Assembly: GCA_037157565.1 (NCBI GenBank)
Contig: JAZHRO010000063.1
Span: forward strand, 8,228,001 to 8,292,000
DNA: 64,000 nucleotides
Source: Thalassia testudinum
Lineage: Eukaryota; Streptophyta; Magnoliopsida; Alismatales; Hydrocharitaceae
Direction: 5' to 3'
Below the pieces are notes generated by a model. The model had not been told where the DNA came from, did not search any database, and saw only the letters and a program-made list of their open reading frames with translations. Every line of letters begins with the position of its first letter. Within the stretch, counting starts at the first letter, position 1. A program made the position numbers and the translations under genes. Positions 21,163 through 31,949 of the stretch are shown here, piece by piece.

Positions 21163-21300
21163 GGAAAGAAGAAGGAGAAGGAGGCAGCTGCTGAAGAAGT
21201 GGAAGAAGCTGAAGGTAGGAGCAGCTAAGGAAAGAAGAAGGAGAAGGAGGCAGCGCTGAAGAAGAGGAAGAAGCTGAAGGCAGGAGAGGTTAAGGAAAGA
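21163..21300 (+). repeat. Purine-rich 65-66-bp tandem repeat in 5' LTR of C
   Basis: GGAAAGAAGAAGG starts at 21163, 21229 and 21294. The 3' LTR equivalent (from about 41161) has about one unit fewer, so copy number changed after insertion. Confidence 0.75.
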
Positions 21301-21598
21301 AGAAGGGAAGGAAGGACTTAGCTACAAAGGCAGAGGTCGAAGAAAGAAGGAAGACTTGAAGGCAAAGGTTGAAGACAAGGAGGCTAAAGCTGAGGAGAGC
21401 CAAGTGAAGAAGAAGAAAGAAGGAAGAAGGTGTAGCCAAGTAGAGAGTCAAAGGCAGAGGAAGGCTAAGGAAACAAGAGAAGAGAAAGAAGAAAGAAGAA
21501 GGTAGAAGAAGAGAGAAAATCAGAAGGCAAAGTCAGAAATCAGTGAAGGAAGAAAGAAGAAAAAGAATAGAGAAAGCATTGTAGTAGCAAAGACTTAA

Positions 21599-21623
21599 GA
21601 CGTCTGATTTTACATCAGACGTC
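21599..21623. repeat. Hairpin GACGTCTGAT / ATCAGACGTC in 5' LTR of C
   Basis: Perfect 10-bp arms, 5-nt loop, then a run of T. The 3' LTR copy (41525-41549) has one G-to-A change in an arm, leaving a mismatch or wobble. It could assist RNA 3'-end formation or folding; that is inference. Confidence 0.8.
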
Positions 21624-21864
21624 CTTTTTTTTGAGCTTCTCTATACATTGACCTCATTTTCACTTTATAACTTTGATTGGATTGGTCATTGCATTTTATA
21701 AAATTGAAAGTTGTGATTCTAGTTTTTAAATACCAATTTGCTCCCTGTGTTTGACCTCGGATACCTAGATTTTCGAGTAATAAATTCTTATTTGTTTTTC
21801 CGGTGATTTCATCTATACTACAATGTACATCTTTTAAAACCACGATCTTGCCTCATTAACATTT

Positions 21865-21882
21865 TGGCGTCGTTGTCGGGGT
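21865..21882 (+). promoter_or_regulatory. Primer-binding site of element C
   Basis: TGGCGTCGTTGTCGGGGT, a diverged form of the tRNA-Asp PBS, 3 nt after the LTR. The mismatches look like C-to-T decay. Confidence 0.8.
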
Positions 21883-22822
21883 GTAACGGGCATTTTAGAA
21901 ACTTTGATCACAAACTCTGATTCAATACTGACTTAATCCCTCTCTTTTGCTATGTTTTGTCTCAGGGGAAGAAAAGGAAAGAAAAGCAGCCGCACAACAA
22001 CCACTCCAAGGAACAGGTAAACTTTCATTAGCCCTCTCTCTTAATCCCCTCAAAGTCTGAAAAGGAAAAAAAATAAAGAAAAATCAATCTAGGGTTACCT
22101 GTTTCCATATTTAGAAATTCACCAAAGTTGCCTGATTTTCATTTCAACACATTTTGAATTGCATATCCAATTAAGGTAACTAGGGCTAAAACCTTCTTGA
22201 TTGATCCCTAGGTACCATTTTTGAGGCAACTAAAGTGGACCAAATAGAGCCAACCTAAGGATTTCAGTCTAGGGTTTTAGAGACACATCTTCTCTTAAGC
22301 AAAGAAGCAAAAATTTCAAAAAGAGGTGTGCGTAGGCCTTGTTTGAAAAGATTTATCCAAGAGAAACCCTAAACAAATCAAGCTCTTAATTCACTTGAAC
22401 CCTAAAAGAAAGGACCTAAAAGCTCTCAAAGGAACAAAGAGGTGAAGTTGAACCTTTGGGTCAACTAACCTTAAAATTAGGTCACCTTTTGCACTCAAAA
22501 GACCTAAAGTTCAAGTGGAACCCTAAACACCTTGATCTTAATTAAGAAAAGGTAGACTTAAGAGGTCAAGGTCCCCATTCTGGTCTACCTGGAATCTCAG
22601 TGACAAGAGAGGTCGGGTGGGGGAAACCTTATAACTTGTGGGGATGCTCTACCATGTAGGGGTCTTTGCGGGACTCTCTCCCTAGCTACCCAGGTATTTC
22701 TCAAGTGGATGACCTTTCTGACTAAGGGGTATCATCCGCCTCGAACCTCTATAGTCACCCAACATTTTTTTGGTGTCTCGATTGGGTCCAACACATTCTG
22801 ATCTCATCAAATCCTTCGGTGC
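21883..22822 (+). other. Leader of element C
   Basis: About 940 bp, no coding frame. It leads to the gag start at 22823. No strong palindrome was seen. Confidence 0.7.
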
Positions 22823-24700
22823 ATGTTTTGTAGGAGGTCCTTAAGACCATCCTTAAGACCTCCTTTAGAAATTCACTCCCGTCGAGGCTTGGCCTCGATG
22901 CCCTTGTTTGTGTAGCAACCCCACCACATAGATCTTTCCTCTGATTCAGAACCAAGTTCTCCTTCTTCCATCATGGTACAACCCATTGAAGAAGAGAACA
23001 ACCTTGAGCACCAACTTCAGCGCCTAAATGATCTCTTCCAAAATTTTATAAACCCACCGCAGCATCCTATGATGTGAGATCACTATAATCCTGCTGCGGT
23101 GGCAATCGAGCCTCGAGTCCAAATCTCGGTTGGAGGTCATGATTTTGAACTCAAGCCTAATATGATTCATGCCATACCAAAATTCCATGGGATTAACTCT
23201 GAGGATCCATTCCAGCACATTAAGTAGCTCAAACATCTGGCCCAGACCTTCGGGTCAGATGCAAAAAACCAGGATATTCTACTCATGAAGATGTTTTCTT
23301 TCTCCCTCATGGACAAGGCTGCTCATTGGTATCAAACTCAGACTCGTTCGATCAACACATGGGATGAACTTCAGTTCGAATTTTTGAAGTTCTTCCCTGT
23401 TGGCTGGACAAATGCCTTGCGCCACCAGATCACTCATTTCACTCAACAATCGGGAGAACCTCTTCATCAGGCATGGGATTGATTCTTAGATCTCATGCGA
23501 AAGTGCCCCCATCATGGAGTTCCTAAATGGGAACAAGTCCAATCTTTTTACCAGGGACTTCATGAAGACATTTGATTATTCATCAATGCAACCTGCGGAG
23601 GAAACATCATGGGTCAACATGAGGACACAGTGTGGGAGATTCTTGAAAATATGTGCGAGAACTCATCAATAATGACTCCATGGGCTTATTCGATCGGACA
23701 AATGCTTGTGCATCGACGAATCTTAGTGGAGCACATGAGACGCAGGACGTGTCCACATCCATTGACTTGAAACTGATGGCTAGTCGGTTGGACAAGGTCT
23801 CTATCATAGAGAAGAAGGTGGATGAGCTGACTCGGCATCTGTAGCGATCCACCTCTGCGTAGAACTCTTTGCATGGCCACCTCTTGTGAAGGAAACTGTG
23901 CAGAACATCTATCACCAATCTTCTCAGAGGATGGACCCGTATCCACCCCCATCTGACTCTCGGACTGGAGGGACCTTCGATCCACTCTATTCTAGTTGGG
24001 GGAACTCTAAACCCTCGTATTCTAACTTTCCTGAGGCTCCTTAGACCTGCGAGGACCTCAACGCCATCCAAAATGACCCATTCTCCAATACCTACAACCC
24101 TAGATGGCGAAATCATCCCAACTTCCAGTGGATGGGAAATTCTTAGACTCAAAGACCACCTTATCAAGCCCGTCCACAAGCCCTCATCCATATTAGCTGC
24201 CTCAGCCTCGACCTAATCCCACTTATCAATCTAGGCCAAACCAAGATCAAATGACTCTTATCCTTCAAGCACTGGCTGACATTCATAAGATGAATGCAGC
24301 AATGCAGAAACTGCACAAGGACATGATCACAGAGGTTCGCAATTAGCTTTCCCAGATGGTGAATTCCTGCCAACCTGGCACCCTTCCTTCGCAACCTCTG
24401 CCAAACCCAAATAACATGCCGACCCAGAGGAGCGTTATGAACCCAAATCTAGGCTACGCACATATGATTTATTACGCCCCTTCTGTTCCATCACCCGACG
24501 GGATGGAAGCTTCGACATCTTATGCGGGATTTCAGCAGCAGCCACCCATCTTACCAAACCCAAACCAAAACCAGGCAGGATTAAACTTCGTAACAACTCA
24601 TAGAGGTAAAATAACCCAAGACCTATATTATCCAAACCACGCCAAGCCTGGTAGTAACCCAAGCCCTAGGATAGTTATCCAAGATAGCCTATCCTAGATC
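22823..24700 (+). pseudogene. gag of element C, broken
   Basis: By analogy with D and A the start is ATG 22823 (MFCRRS). The retrotransposon gag (capsid-like) domain spans about 23150-23580: IPKFHGINSEDPFQH, then AAHWYQTQ, then FFPVGWTNALR. The family's C-terminal signature TYNPRWRNHPNFQW is at about 24090-24131. Among the in-frame stops, TAG 23225-23227 replaces a probable Gln and TGA 23480-23482 a probable Arg, plus further stops and frame changes. The product would form the virus-like particle in which reverse transcription occurs. No zinc knuckle was seen. Confidence 0.85.
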
Positions 24701-25562
24701 AAGAACTTGGACCTATTCTAGAGGAACCAACTAGGGTTCCATTTCCCAAGGCCTTGACCAAGGGAAAGAGGATAACCAAACCCGTGGCTCCTGAGAAGGA
24801 TTTGGTCAAGCTCTTTGAACAGGTCCAGATAAACATCCCCTTGATGGATGCAATCCGCCACGTACCGGCTTACGCACGATTCCTGAAAGACGTGTGTACA
24901 CCCAAGCATAAGCCATGAACCAAAAGTGGGAGTCTGATCATACTGTTAGAGCAAGCCAGCTCTGTAATCTTGAGTAAACTCCCACCCAAGGCTAAAGACC
25001 CAGGTACTCCCCTGATTTCGTGTAAAATTGGTGAAACCCAATTTGATAGAGCCGTGTTTGACCTAGGTGCCTCCATAAACCTAATACCTACATCCCTCCT
25101 TAACCACCTTGAAGAGTCCGAACTTAAACTAACTGAGGTGACATTGCAGTTAGCCGATCGATCCATAAAGTCACCTAAAGGAATACTCGAGGATGTCATT
25201 GTTAAGGTACGGGATTTCTACTTTATGGTGGATTTCGTAGTTCTAGATATGGATGCACCTGAGAACCCAAGGGAAACACCAATTATATTAGGGAGACCTT
25301 TTCTGGTCACTTCTAGGGCCAACAAAACTGTGAGGAGGGCCGAATAGAATTAAAATTTGGGAACCAAACTCTGAAGATTGACATCTTTAAGGCCCAATAA
25401 GGGATTAATTGTTGGGTTATAGAGCAAATATGTGATATCAAAGTCGTGGTTGATGAATCGCATGTTGAGGACAACCTGATTATCCCCGATCAACCACCAG
25501 AAGATCAAAACCTGCAAATAGAGGAGCTTGAACCTGATCTAGACACACTCATGACTCCTACC
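24701..25562 (+). pseudogene. Protease region of element C
   Basis: A linker with the DAIRHVPAYARFLKD phrase precedes the retropepsin-like aspartic protease, which is open at 24970-25347. The active site FDLGASINLIP is intact, followed by LQLADRSIKSPKG, FVVLDMD and ILGRPFL. The C-terminal spacer runs to 25562 and is cut by element B; it continues at 34446. The enzyme would cleave the Gag-Pol polyprotein. This is among the better preserved parts of C. Confidence 0.88.
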
Positions 25563-25567
25563 CCTAC

Positions 25568-27951
25568 TGATGGGTCGACCCGGATAGGTTGTTAATATGA
25601 TGATTTTATCGTTGAAATGTATATAGTGGTTAACCTAATTCGCACCTAACCATCTCTTTACAAAAGTTTTTAACCTGGCCTAATTGATTTTATCTTGTCA
25701 CTTTTAGGCCCAAGGTCGAACTCAGGGAAGTGGGGTTCAAGTTGAGTTCCTACGCCTTTCCTATAACGAGTCTCTTCCGTTCGTTTATTGTGTTTTTGGT
25801 ATTTTTTCTATTTAGATTTTTTTTCTGATAATCTTGGTCCTTGAGGCACACCCTCAAAAATGGGTTCTTGGCTTTGAGCCAAAACAGGGTCAAAAACGGG
25901 TCTTGCTACTCGCAAGACGAAGTACCTGCAAGTCAAAGATTATCTTTTCTCTTTTATGTATTTTTTTTTATCTTTTTACTAAGAAGGAAGCTAACAGATA
26001 GAAAGTAAATATAATAGCTATAGATATATATTTATATGTAGTATATATATAAAGGGGTGGGGGTGGAGGTGGCGATGGAGTGTAGCACCGTGTCGGGTCG
26101 GTAGTCGTCTAGAAAGACGCAACCAACATGACTATGTGCCGCGTGGAGTGTGGATGGAGGATGGATGATGAATGTGTCCACGCTTTTTGTACGCGTGTAT
26201 CGGAGAATATCAACAACTGTTGCAGATATTCCCGCGATACAGTGTATAGTAAATAACGTGAAAGTATATATACATATATATAAGTAAATATATTTATATA
26301 TATATGTATAGGTATAGATGTATAGGTATATATGTATAGATATATATAGATATATATGTATATATATATATAGGTGTATATGTATATATATATATGTATG
26401 TATATATGTATATAGCTATGTATATATGTATATAAGTATATATGTATCTAGATATATATATATATATGTGTGTGTGTGTGTATATATATATATAAGTATA
26501 TGTATAAGTATATAGATATATATATACGTGTGTATATATATATATATATAGATATATTATATATATATATATGTATACATAAATATATAGATATACTATG
26601 CATATATATATATATAAGTATATAGATATATATAAGTAGCTATATATATATTATATATATATGTATATATATTGTATATATATGTATGTTACTATAAGTG
26701 TGTGTGTGGGTGTGAGTAAAGGTGGGTGTGCGTCGGTGAAGGTGTGTGTGTGTGTTGCTGTCAGTAAGTGAAAAAAGAGAGAGAGAGAGAGCGAATGCGT
26801 GAGAGAGAGAGCGGGAGAGAGAGAGAGAGTATACGTGAGAGAGAGAGGGAGCGGGAGAGATCGGCAGAGAGAGAGAGAGCGGGCGAGCGAGAGATCGCGG
26901 ACGCACGAGTTAAGATGTCTGCCGCCTCCGGCGGATGTCTGACACCGCATCGTCTGAAGGTGGAGGCAGACGTTTGAAGACGGCGGGTGCGAGTGCGGCT
27001 TCGCATAGGGTTCCTGCAGGCGTGCGCGAAGGCGTCGGGTAAGCGAAGGCACGGAGGAGCGAGCGTGGAGGAGGTCTGCAGGTGGTCGTGGGGGGTTGTG
27101 GAGGAGGGCAGGGGGCGGCGCAAGGCCGTAGCCGGCCGCTGCAGTTCACGCGGCGGTGGGCTACGGGTGCAACTGCGGGGCCGACAGGACGGAGGTTGAG
27201 TGGGGAATGGCCCTGCAGGCGCGCGCGAAGTCGACGGGCGGCTGCAGGGACAGTCGCGGAGGAGGCAGGGGGACCTGCTGCTGCTGCGTGGCTGCTGCTG
27301 CCGTGGCTTCAAGTTTTGGAGCTTGAAGCGGCAGCAATGGCGTGAGACGAAAAAAAATGAAACGAAGGAAGACACCACGCCCACCGGCTCGTTGAAGAGC
27401 TGGGCGGTGGTGTTCCCACTGTGGTGGTGTGCACCACAGTGGGTTCTCCTGCTCGTCGGGTGTCTCCTCGAAGGAGGGCCGGCGTATGGGAGGGGAGAAC
27501 GGGTGAGAGGAAGGTGGTGGAGCTGCGGGGTGGCTTCATGTAGCAGCGTGTCTCGTGAGGAAGAAGCTGCAGCTTCTTATAGAGGAGGAGAGTGTGGCGT
27601 GCCCTCTGCAGCAGGGAGAGGGTGCGGGAGTTGCTGCTGTAGGGAGCGGCGTTGGCCGGGAGAAGTGACGTGGAGTAAATGCATGCAGCTGCTGCGGGAA
27701 GAAGTGCAGCCGCGGGAAGAAGAAAAGAAGAAATCAAGAGAGAAAAAAATAAAAAGAGGTGGAATTTGCAAGGAGGCGCTTGAGATAAAATGTAACTATG
27801 CAAGCCATTGTTTCACTCCTCTTCTTCTCTTGATTAAATGCATGCATGCAAGCGTTTTTACAAATGCAATTACAGGATCCTATTATGCAATGTTAATGCT
27901 AGAAGATAGCACAAGAAGGCATTATTACAGGCGTGTTTTGAGGTGCAAATA
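25568..27951 (-). repeat. 3' LTR of element B
   Basis: 2384 bp. The first LTR dinucleotide reads TA instead of TG (27950-27951), a G-to-A change relative to the 5' LTR. It contains the TA microsatellite (about 26270-26690), GA tracts, the 12-bp hairpin (27415-27443) and a TATAAG box at 27576-27581 on the minus strand. Confidence 0.93.
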
Positions 27952-27990
27952 GATACCCCCATGCCTATCTTTTGCTAGTCCCTAGCAAAA
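27952..27990 (-). promoter_or_regulatory. Terminal hairpin and polypurine tract of element B
   Basis: On the plus strand TTTTGCTAG (27970-27978) and CTAGCAAAA (27982-27990) flank TCC, which is GGA on the element strand. The complement of GGCATGGGGGTA lies at 27954-27965. Confidence 0.85.
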
Positions 27991-29108
27991 TAGTATTTAG
28001 AAATGATCTTAAGCTGAAGATTTTCTTCTGAGGTGATATAGGTGTGTTTATTATCGAATATTGTGAGAACCAATTGTAAAGAAGACTTCCAGTACTTTAA
28101 GTCTCACATGACATAGATCATCTCTCAACTAACTAGGACTCTTGATATTTAAACCTTAAGTACGATTTCCAGGACCTAGAAGGTTTTTGCCGTACTCGAG
28201 AGCTCAAGAGGTTATGGTTTGTGCATAGTGAAGGATCAAGACTGACCAGATGAACATTAAGACTCAATCCCAGGGTTTCATGAATTTTTAAGTACAGGTT
28301 GGTCCTAGTTTCAGCTCCTGTCTTCGGATTGACCCTTAAGATGATGACGGAAAACTCAACTCCCATTTTCTGATTTTTTTTTTTTGGCTCTCAGGAAAAC
28401 AACAGATTTGTAACCTGCCCTGACGAACTTCTTATAGGGCAAAGACTTTATAGACATTTATGAGATATACTGACTCTTGCATTTCTTTTTTTTTCTTTTT
28501 GAAACACGTGTCAGTATATCTCTTAAAACACATTCAGAAGGAGCACACTTTTTTCTTTTTGGTGGGAGAGTTTCTTTTTGGTGGAAAGAGTCACTCCTAA
28601 ACACAAGACTAAAGCCTGGGATAAAAAGTCTACCTGCATGCACAGGTAAGGACTCCACCTTCCCTAATGAACACTAGGGTTGGATCTTATGTTCACCTGG
28701 CCTTTCCTGATATGTGCAGTGTGAACCACGTTTACTTAAGCTCTTAGGTAAAAGTAAACCAACGGATCTTGTACTTGTGTCTCAGGTACAAGAATACATC
28801 CTTAGTTAGGAGAGATCTTGATCTATTTTGTCAATGCTTTAAGTGAATTAAGCCGAGCCTGAGCGAATCAAGCTTTTGTGGCCTGGAAAGTCTTCAAAAC
28901 AGAGGTTGAATATCCATAAACACTTATTGCCTTTTTGTTTTAGCTTTCAAATCATTACTAAACACCATTTATTATTATTATATATATATATATTTTTTTT
29001 TCTTCTTTTTTCTTTTTCTTGCATATTTATAAATAGGTGGGAATTGTATGATACCATAACATACTTGGATCCTATGGATGCCTATCCACCCCCCCATGCC
29101 AAACAATG
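27991..29108 (-). other. 3' noncoding module of element B
   Basis: Mirrors A's module, including the 13-bp inverted repeat (28462-28474 and 28510-28522) with a short pyrimidine-rich loop and the TACCTG / CAGGTA arms (near 28630-28646). The internal G-tract is at about 29088-29100. No coding frame. Confidence 0.75.
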
Positions 29109-30547
29109 CTATGTCCTCATATGCATGTAGGGAAAGACAGAGAAAGGATGGAAGATCGGGTAACAAGAGCTGAGGTTCAGGGTATAGATCAGGGTGGAAG
29201 GGTGGGTGGATGGTGGGTGGTGAAGAGAAAAGTGAAGTGATTGCGATAGAGGTGTGAAAAGTGATGGTGGATGGTGAGAGATTTGGCATTTTCTGGGACG
29301 AGAGTGTCCCAGGCGGATCAGAAAACAGATCAGGAAGAGAAAGTTGGCCCTTGATTGGCCAAGAAGAGGGGCTTTTTGGATAGATGGATCCAAAAGGGAA
29401 TAGCCCTGGTGAGTAAGATGTGGGCTCAAGGTCCCAGTGTGGAGTTGCAAATCTGCCTGATTTGGCGGGAAAGAAAGGGCAATCCGGTCTTCCATAGTGC
29501 GGACCGGCGGTGAGCAGCCCGGCGATGACTCAGACCACGAGGTATGGGAAGCGGAGAAAACCTCGTCAGAAGTCTGGTCAGGAGAAGGTACGGGAATAGG
29601 GAGGGATTGGGGAACGTCACAGTTTGTGTTGGTCAGGCAGTCGTCAGGTAATTCGCAGTAGTCTGAATCGGCTCCAATTAGCTAGATACACGTACTGACA
29701 GTCATGTCCTCGTCAGACGTGTCATCCTTGATGTAATCACTATCAGCATAAGAGTGCGGTGCTGCAGCGGGATTAACTTGAAATCCCGGAGGAATACTCG
29801 AAGCTTGCAGAATTTGAACCTGTTCCTGAGAAGGTTGTACCTGTGGTTGCGGATCACAGGGTACGAAGTTTTGCGGGTTCGGAACAGGTTGGGTGGGAAG
29901 AGTGCCCTGAGATCGAGTTGCCATGCTTAGTTGACTGATCTCAGCATTCTGCTGAGCCAAATGCTGAAGAGAGGTCATGTTCTCTTTATGGCGCTTTGAC
30001 ATTTCCGTCATCATTCGCATCAATTTATCAAGAGGCTTTGATGCATGTTTGGTTTTCTATACGCAAGGGCCTGATGGCGGATTTGCCATAGGATTAGACT
30101 GGGCCCTTGGGATGACGGGTGCGGACGATCGCCCTGGTCCACCAGCGGGGTTTTGGCGTTGCGGGTTGTTGGACCATGCGAAATTCGGATGATTACGCCA
30201 CCCTGGGTTATACGTGGCAGAAAATGGGTTGTTCCCCCGGGCGCAAGCGTCTTCTATTCCAGAAGATGTGTCCGCATATGTGTCCGAGCACACGGAGGCT
30301 TGGTCCTCCGTGTTGAAATACTTGCTCACAGAAGCCAGTTCCACATGGCTTACCGAGTCGCTTGGCGCGATACTCGACAAGGAAGTTCTTGCAGGGTTTC
30401 TCGGGATAGGCCTGGTGTTGAAAGAATTGGAATTGTGACGAAGTGGTGAGGTGGGGGTGTGTGCCATGTTTGTGGAGGAGGAGGATGATTCGGCTATTTA
30501 TCAGTCAATTCAAATAATTCAGGGTTGTGTGACCTCCTCCCAAACAT
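29109..30547 (-). pseudogene. Gag-like frame of element B, broken
   Basis: The start equivalent to A's is ATG 30547 (MFGRRS). Relative to A, a roughly 10-bp loss just downstream shifts the frame; reading resumes by 30467. The signature TYNPGWRNHPNFAW is present near 30190-30230. TAG at 30057-30059 replaces a Gln that A retains, whereas A's stop (3935-3937) is CAG here, so the two copies broke independently. TAG 29682-29684 and frame changes follow. As in A, no capsid core or enzyme domain is present. The molecular role of this shortened gag is unknown. Confidence 0.7.
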
Positions 30548-31923
30548 GAACTATCACAGGAAGAATTGGGGGGATAAGAGGGGAAAAGAGATGAGAGAAA
30601 TGACGCCGCAAAGGTACACTTGATTACAAATCAATACAGTCAAGTTCCTAACCTCTACAGTGTGCCCTTAGACCTAAAGATCTAAGTTACCTACTATCAC
30701 GAACTACGGAACCAAATGCGAGCACCGCGGAACCACCGGGCCAGATTGAAAGGCCGTTTGCCCTAGTCTTAGACACCCGATAGCACGCGGGAACTCTCAC
30801 TAGCACGTAGTTGCTACACGTAGGTAGTTAGACCTCCAATCCTTAAAAAGGGTCAAGTTACTACCAGTTTTAATTAGAGGCTTAGGGTCAAGTGCTTTTG
30901 GAATGTGAAGGGCATTGTTTACGGGTAATGCCCAAGTGATTGATTTTCAGAGTGTGTAAAACAAGCATGCAACGGGGAAATCTCCCTGAATTGAAGTTTT
31001 TATTGGTGAATGGTTTTTTAGAGTTCAGCCTTAAGCAGTATGGATTTTACGGCTTTGCTGAAATACCAATTCAACCAATCTCCGGATTTTTGCAAAAATA
31101 CAGGTTTTCCTTCTAAAACCCAAGAAACCCTTCTTCAATTATCAGTTAGTTAATGCATGCTAAAATGCAATGGGCTACCCTAAATGGAGATTTCTAAGTG
31201 TGGATGCACGAATCAATTTTATATCAATGTGAAAGGGAGCCAAGGCACTTCAATTCAAGTGCTCCTAATCACCAAGAAGAATGTCCACACAAGGCTCAAC
31301 CAACAGATAAAGAAAATAAAGTTATTGGTGCTGAAGTATTCAGGATCGAATCACAAGCAAGTTGAAAAGTCATGGTGAGGTTGGAAATAACTCAATTCCA
31401 AGTCTCCCCACCAAAAATGTGATCCTGAATTAAAGATAAGCGAGGCAAAAGAGGGATGCAAGCAATCTTTTTCTTTGCCTCAAAGAATACTTCCCACGGC
31501 GAAAAATCCAAGAATCAAGATTCTCAGATTTTCGCTATGCAAAGTGTGGCGGGAAATCTCGGGGCAGTGGGAGTGAAGACAACCAATCAAACAAGTGAAT
31601 TTTAATCCACTTGTCTCAAGAGATCCCAAGAAGTTTTTTTTTTAATTTTTTAGTTTTTAGTTTTTTTTTTTTTGAGGTGGCAAGTTAATCCTAGTTTGCT
31701 AAGAAAAGGAAAACCTACTTGTTCAGCAACGTATGCGAAGCTCCAATGCGGTGTCGGTGTCTTCATGCTCTCGTTCCCGCCTTGGATCTGCCCTCGTTTC
31801 CTACTTCGACTGCTTTCCTTCTCCTTCCACCAAGTTCACCTGCACACCAAAAACAACAATACCCGCGAAGAGGGAAGAGAAAAATTGAAAGGATTTGGAT
31901 AGAAACTTACTCGAAGGCGCACT
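30548..31923 (-). other. Noncoding leader of element B
   Basis: Inverted counterpart of A's leader, with the GC-rich block at about 30690-30830. No independent gene was seen. Confidence 0.7.
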
Positions 31924-31941
31924 TCCCCGGCAACGGCGCCA
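31924..31941 (-). promoter_or_regulatory. Primer-binding site of element B (tRNA-Asp)
   Basis: The minus strand reads TGGCGCCGTTGCCGGGGA, 8 nt inside the 5' LTR edge as in A. Confidence 0.9.
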
Positions 31942-31949
31942 GAAAAGTA

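Larger units (their letters stand above)
19006..21861 (+). repeat. 5' LTR of element C
   Basis: 2856 bp from TGATGAG-AAC-CTCATCA to TTAACA. It contains TATAAAA at 19944, a degenerate snRNA-type USE near 20847, a purine-rich 65-66-bp tandem repeat at 21163-21300, a hairpin at 21599-21623 followed by a T-run, and a U5 with CCCTGTGTTTGACC. Confidence 0.95.

Noticed and set aside
21599..21632. Bacterial-type intrinsic terminator
   Set aside because: Hairpin plus T-run fits the pattern, but the context is a plant LTR; reported only as a hairpin of unknown role.
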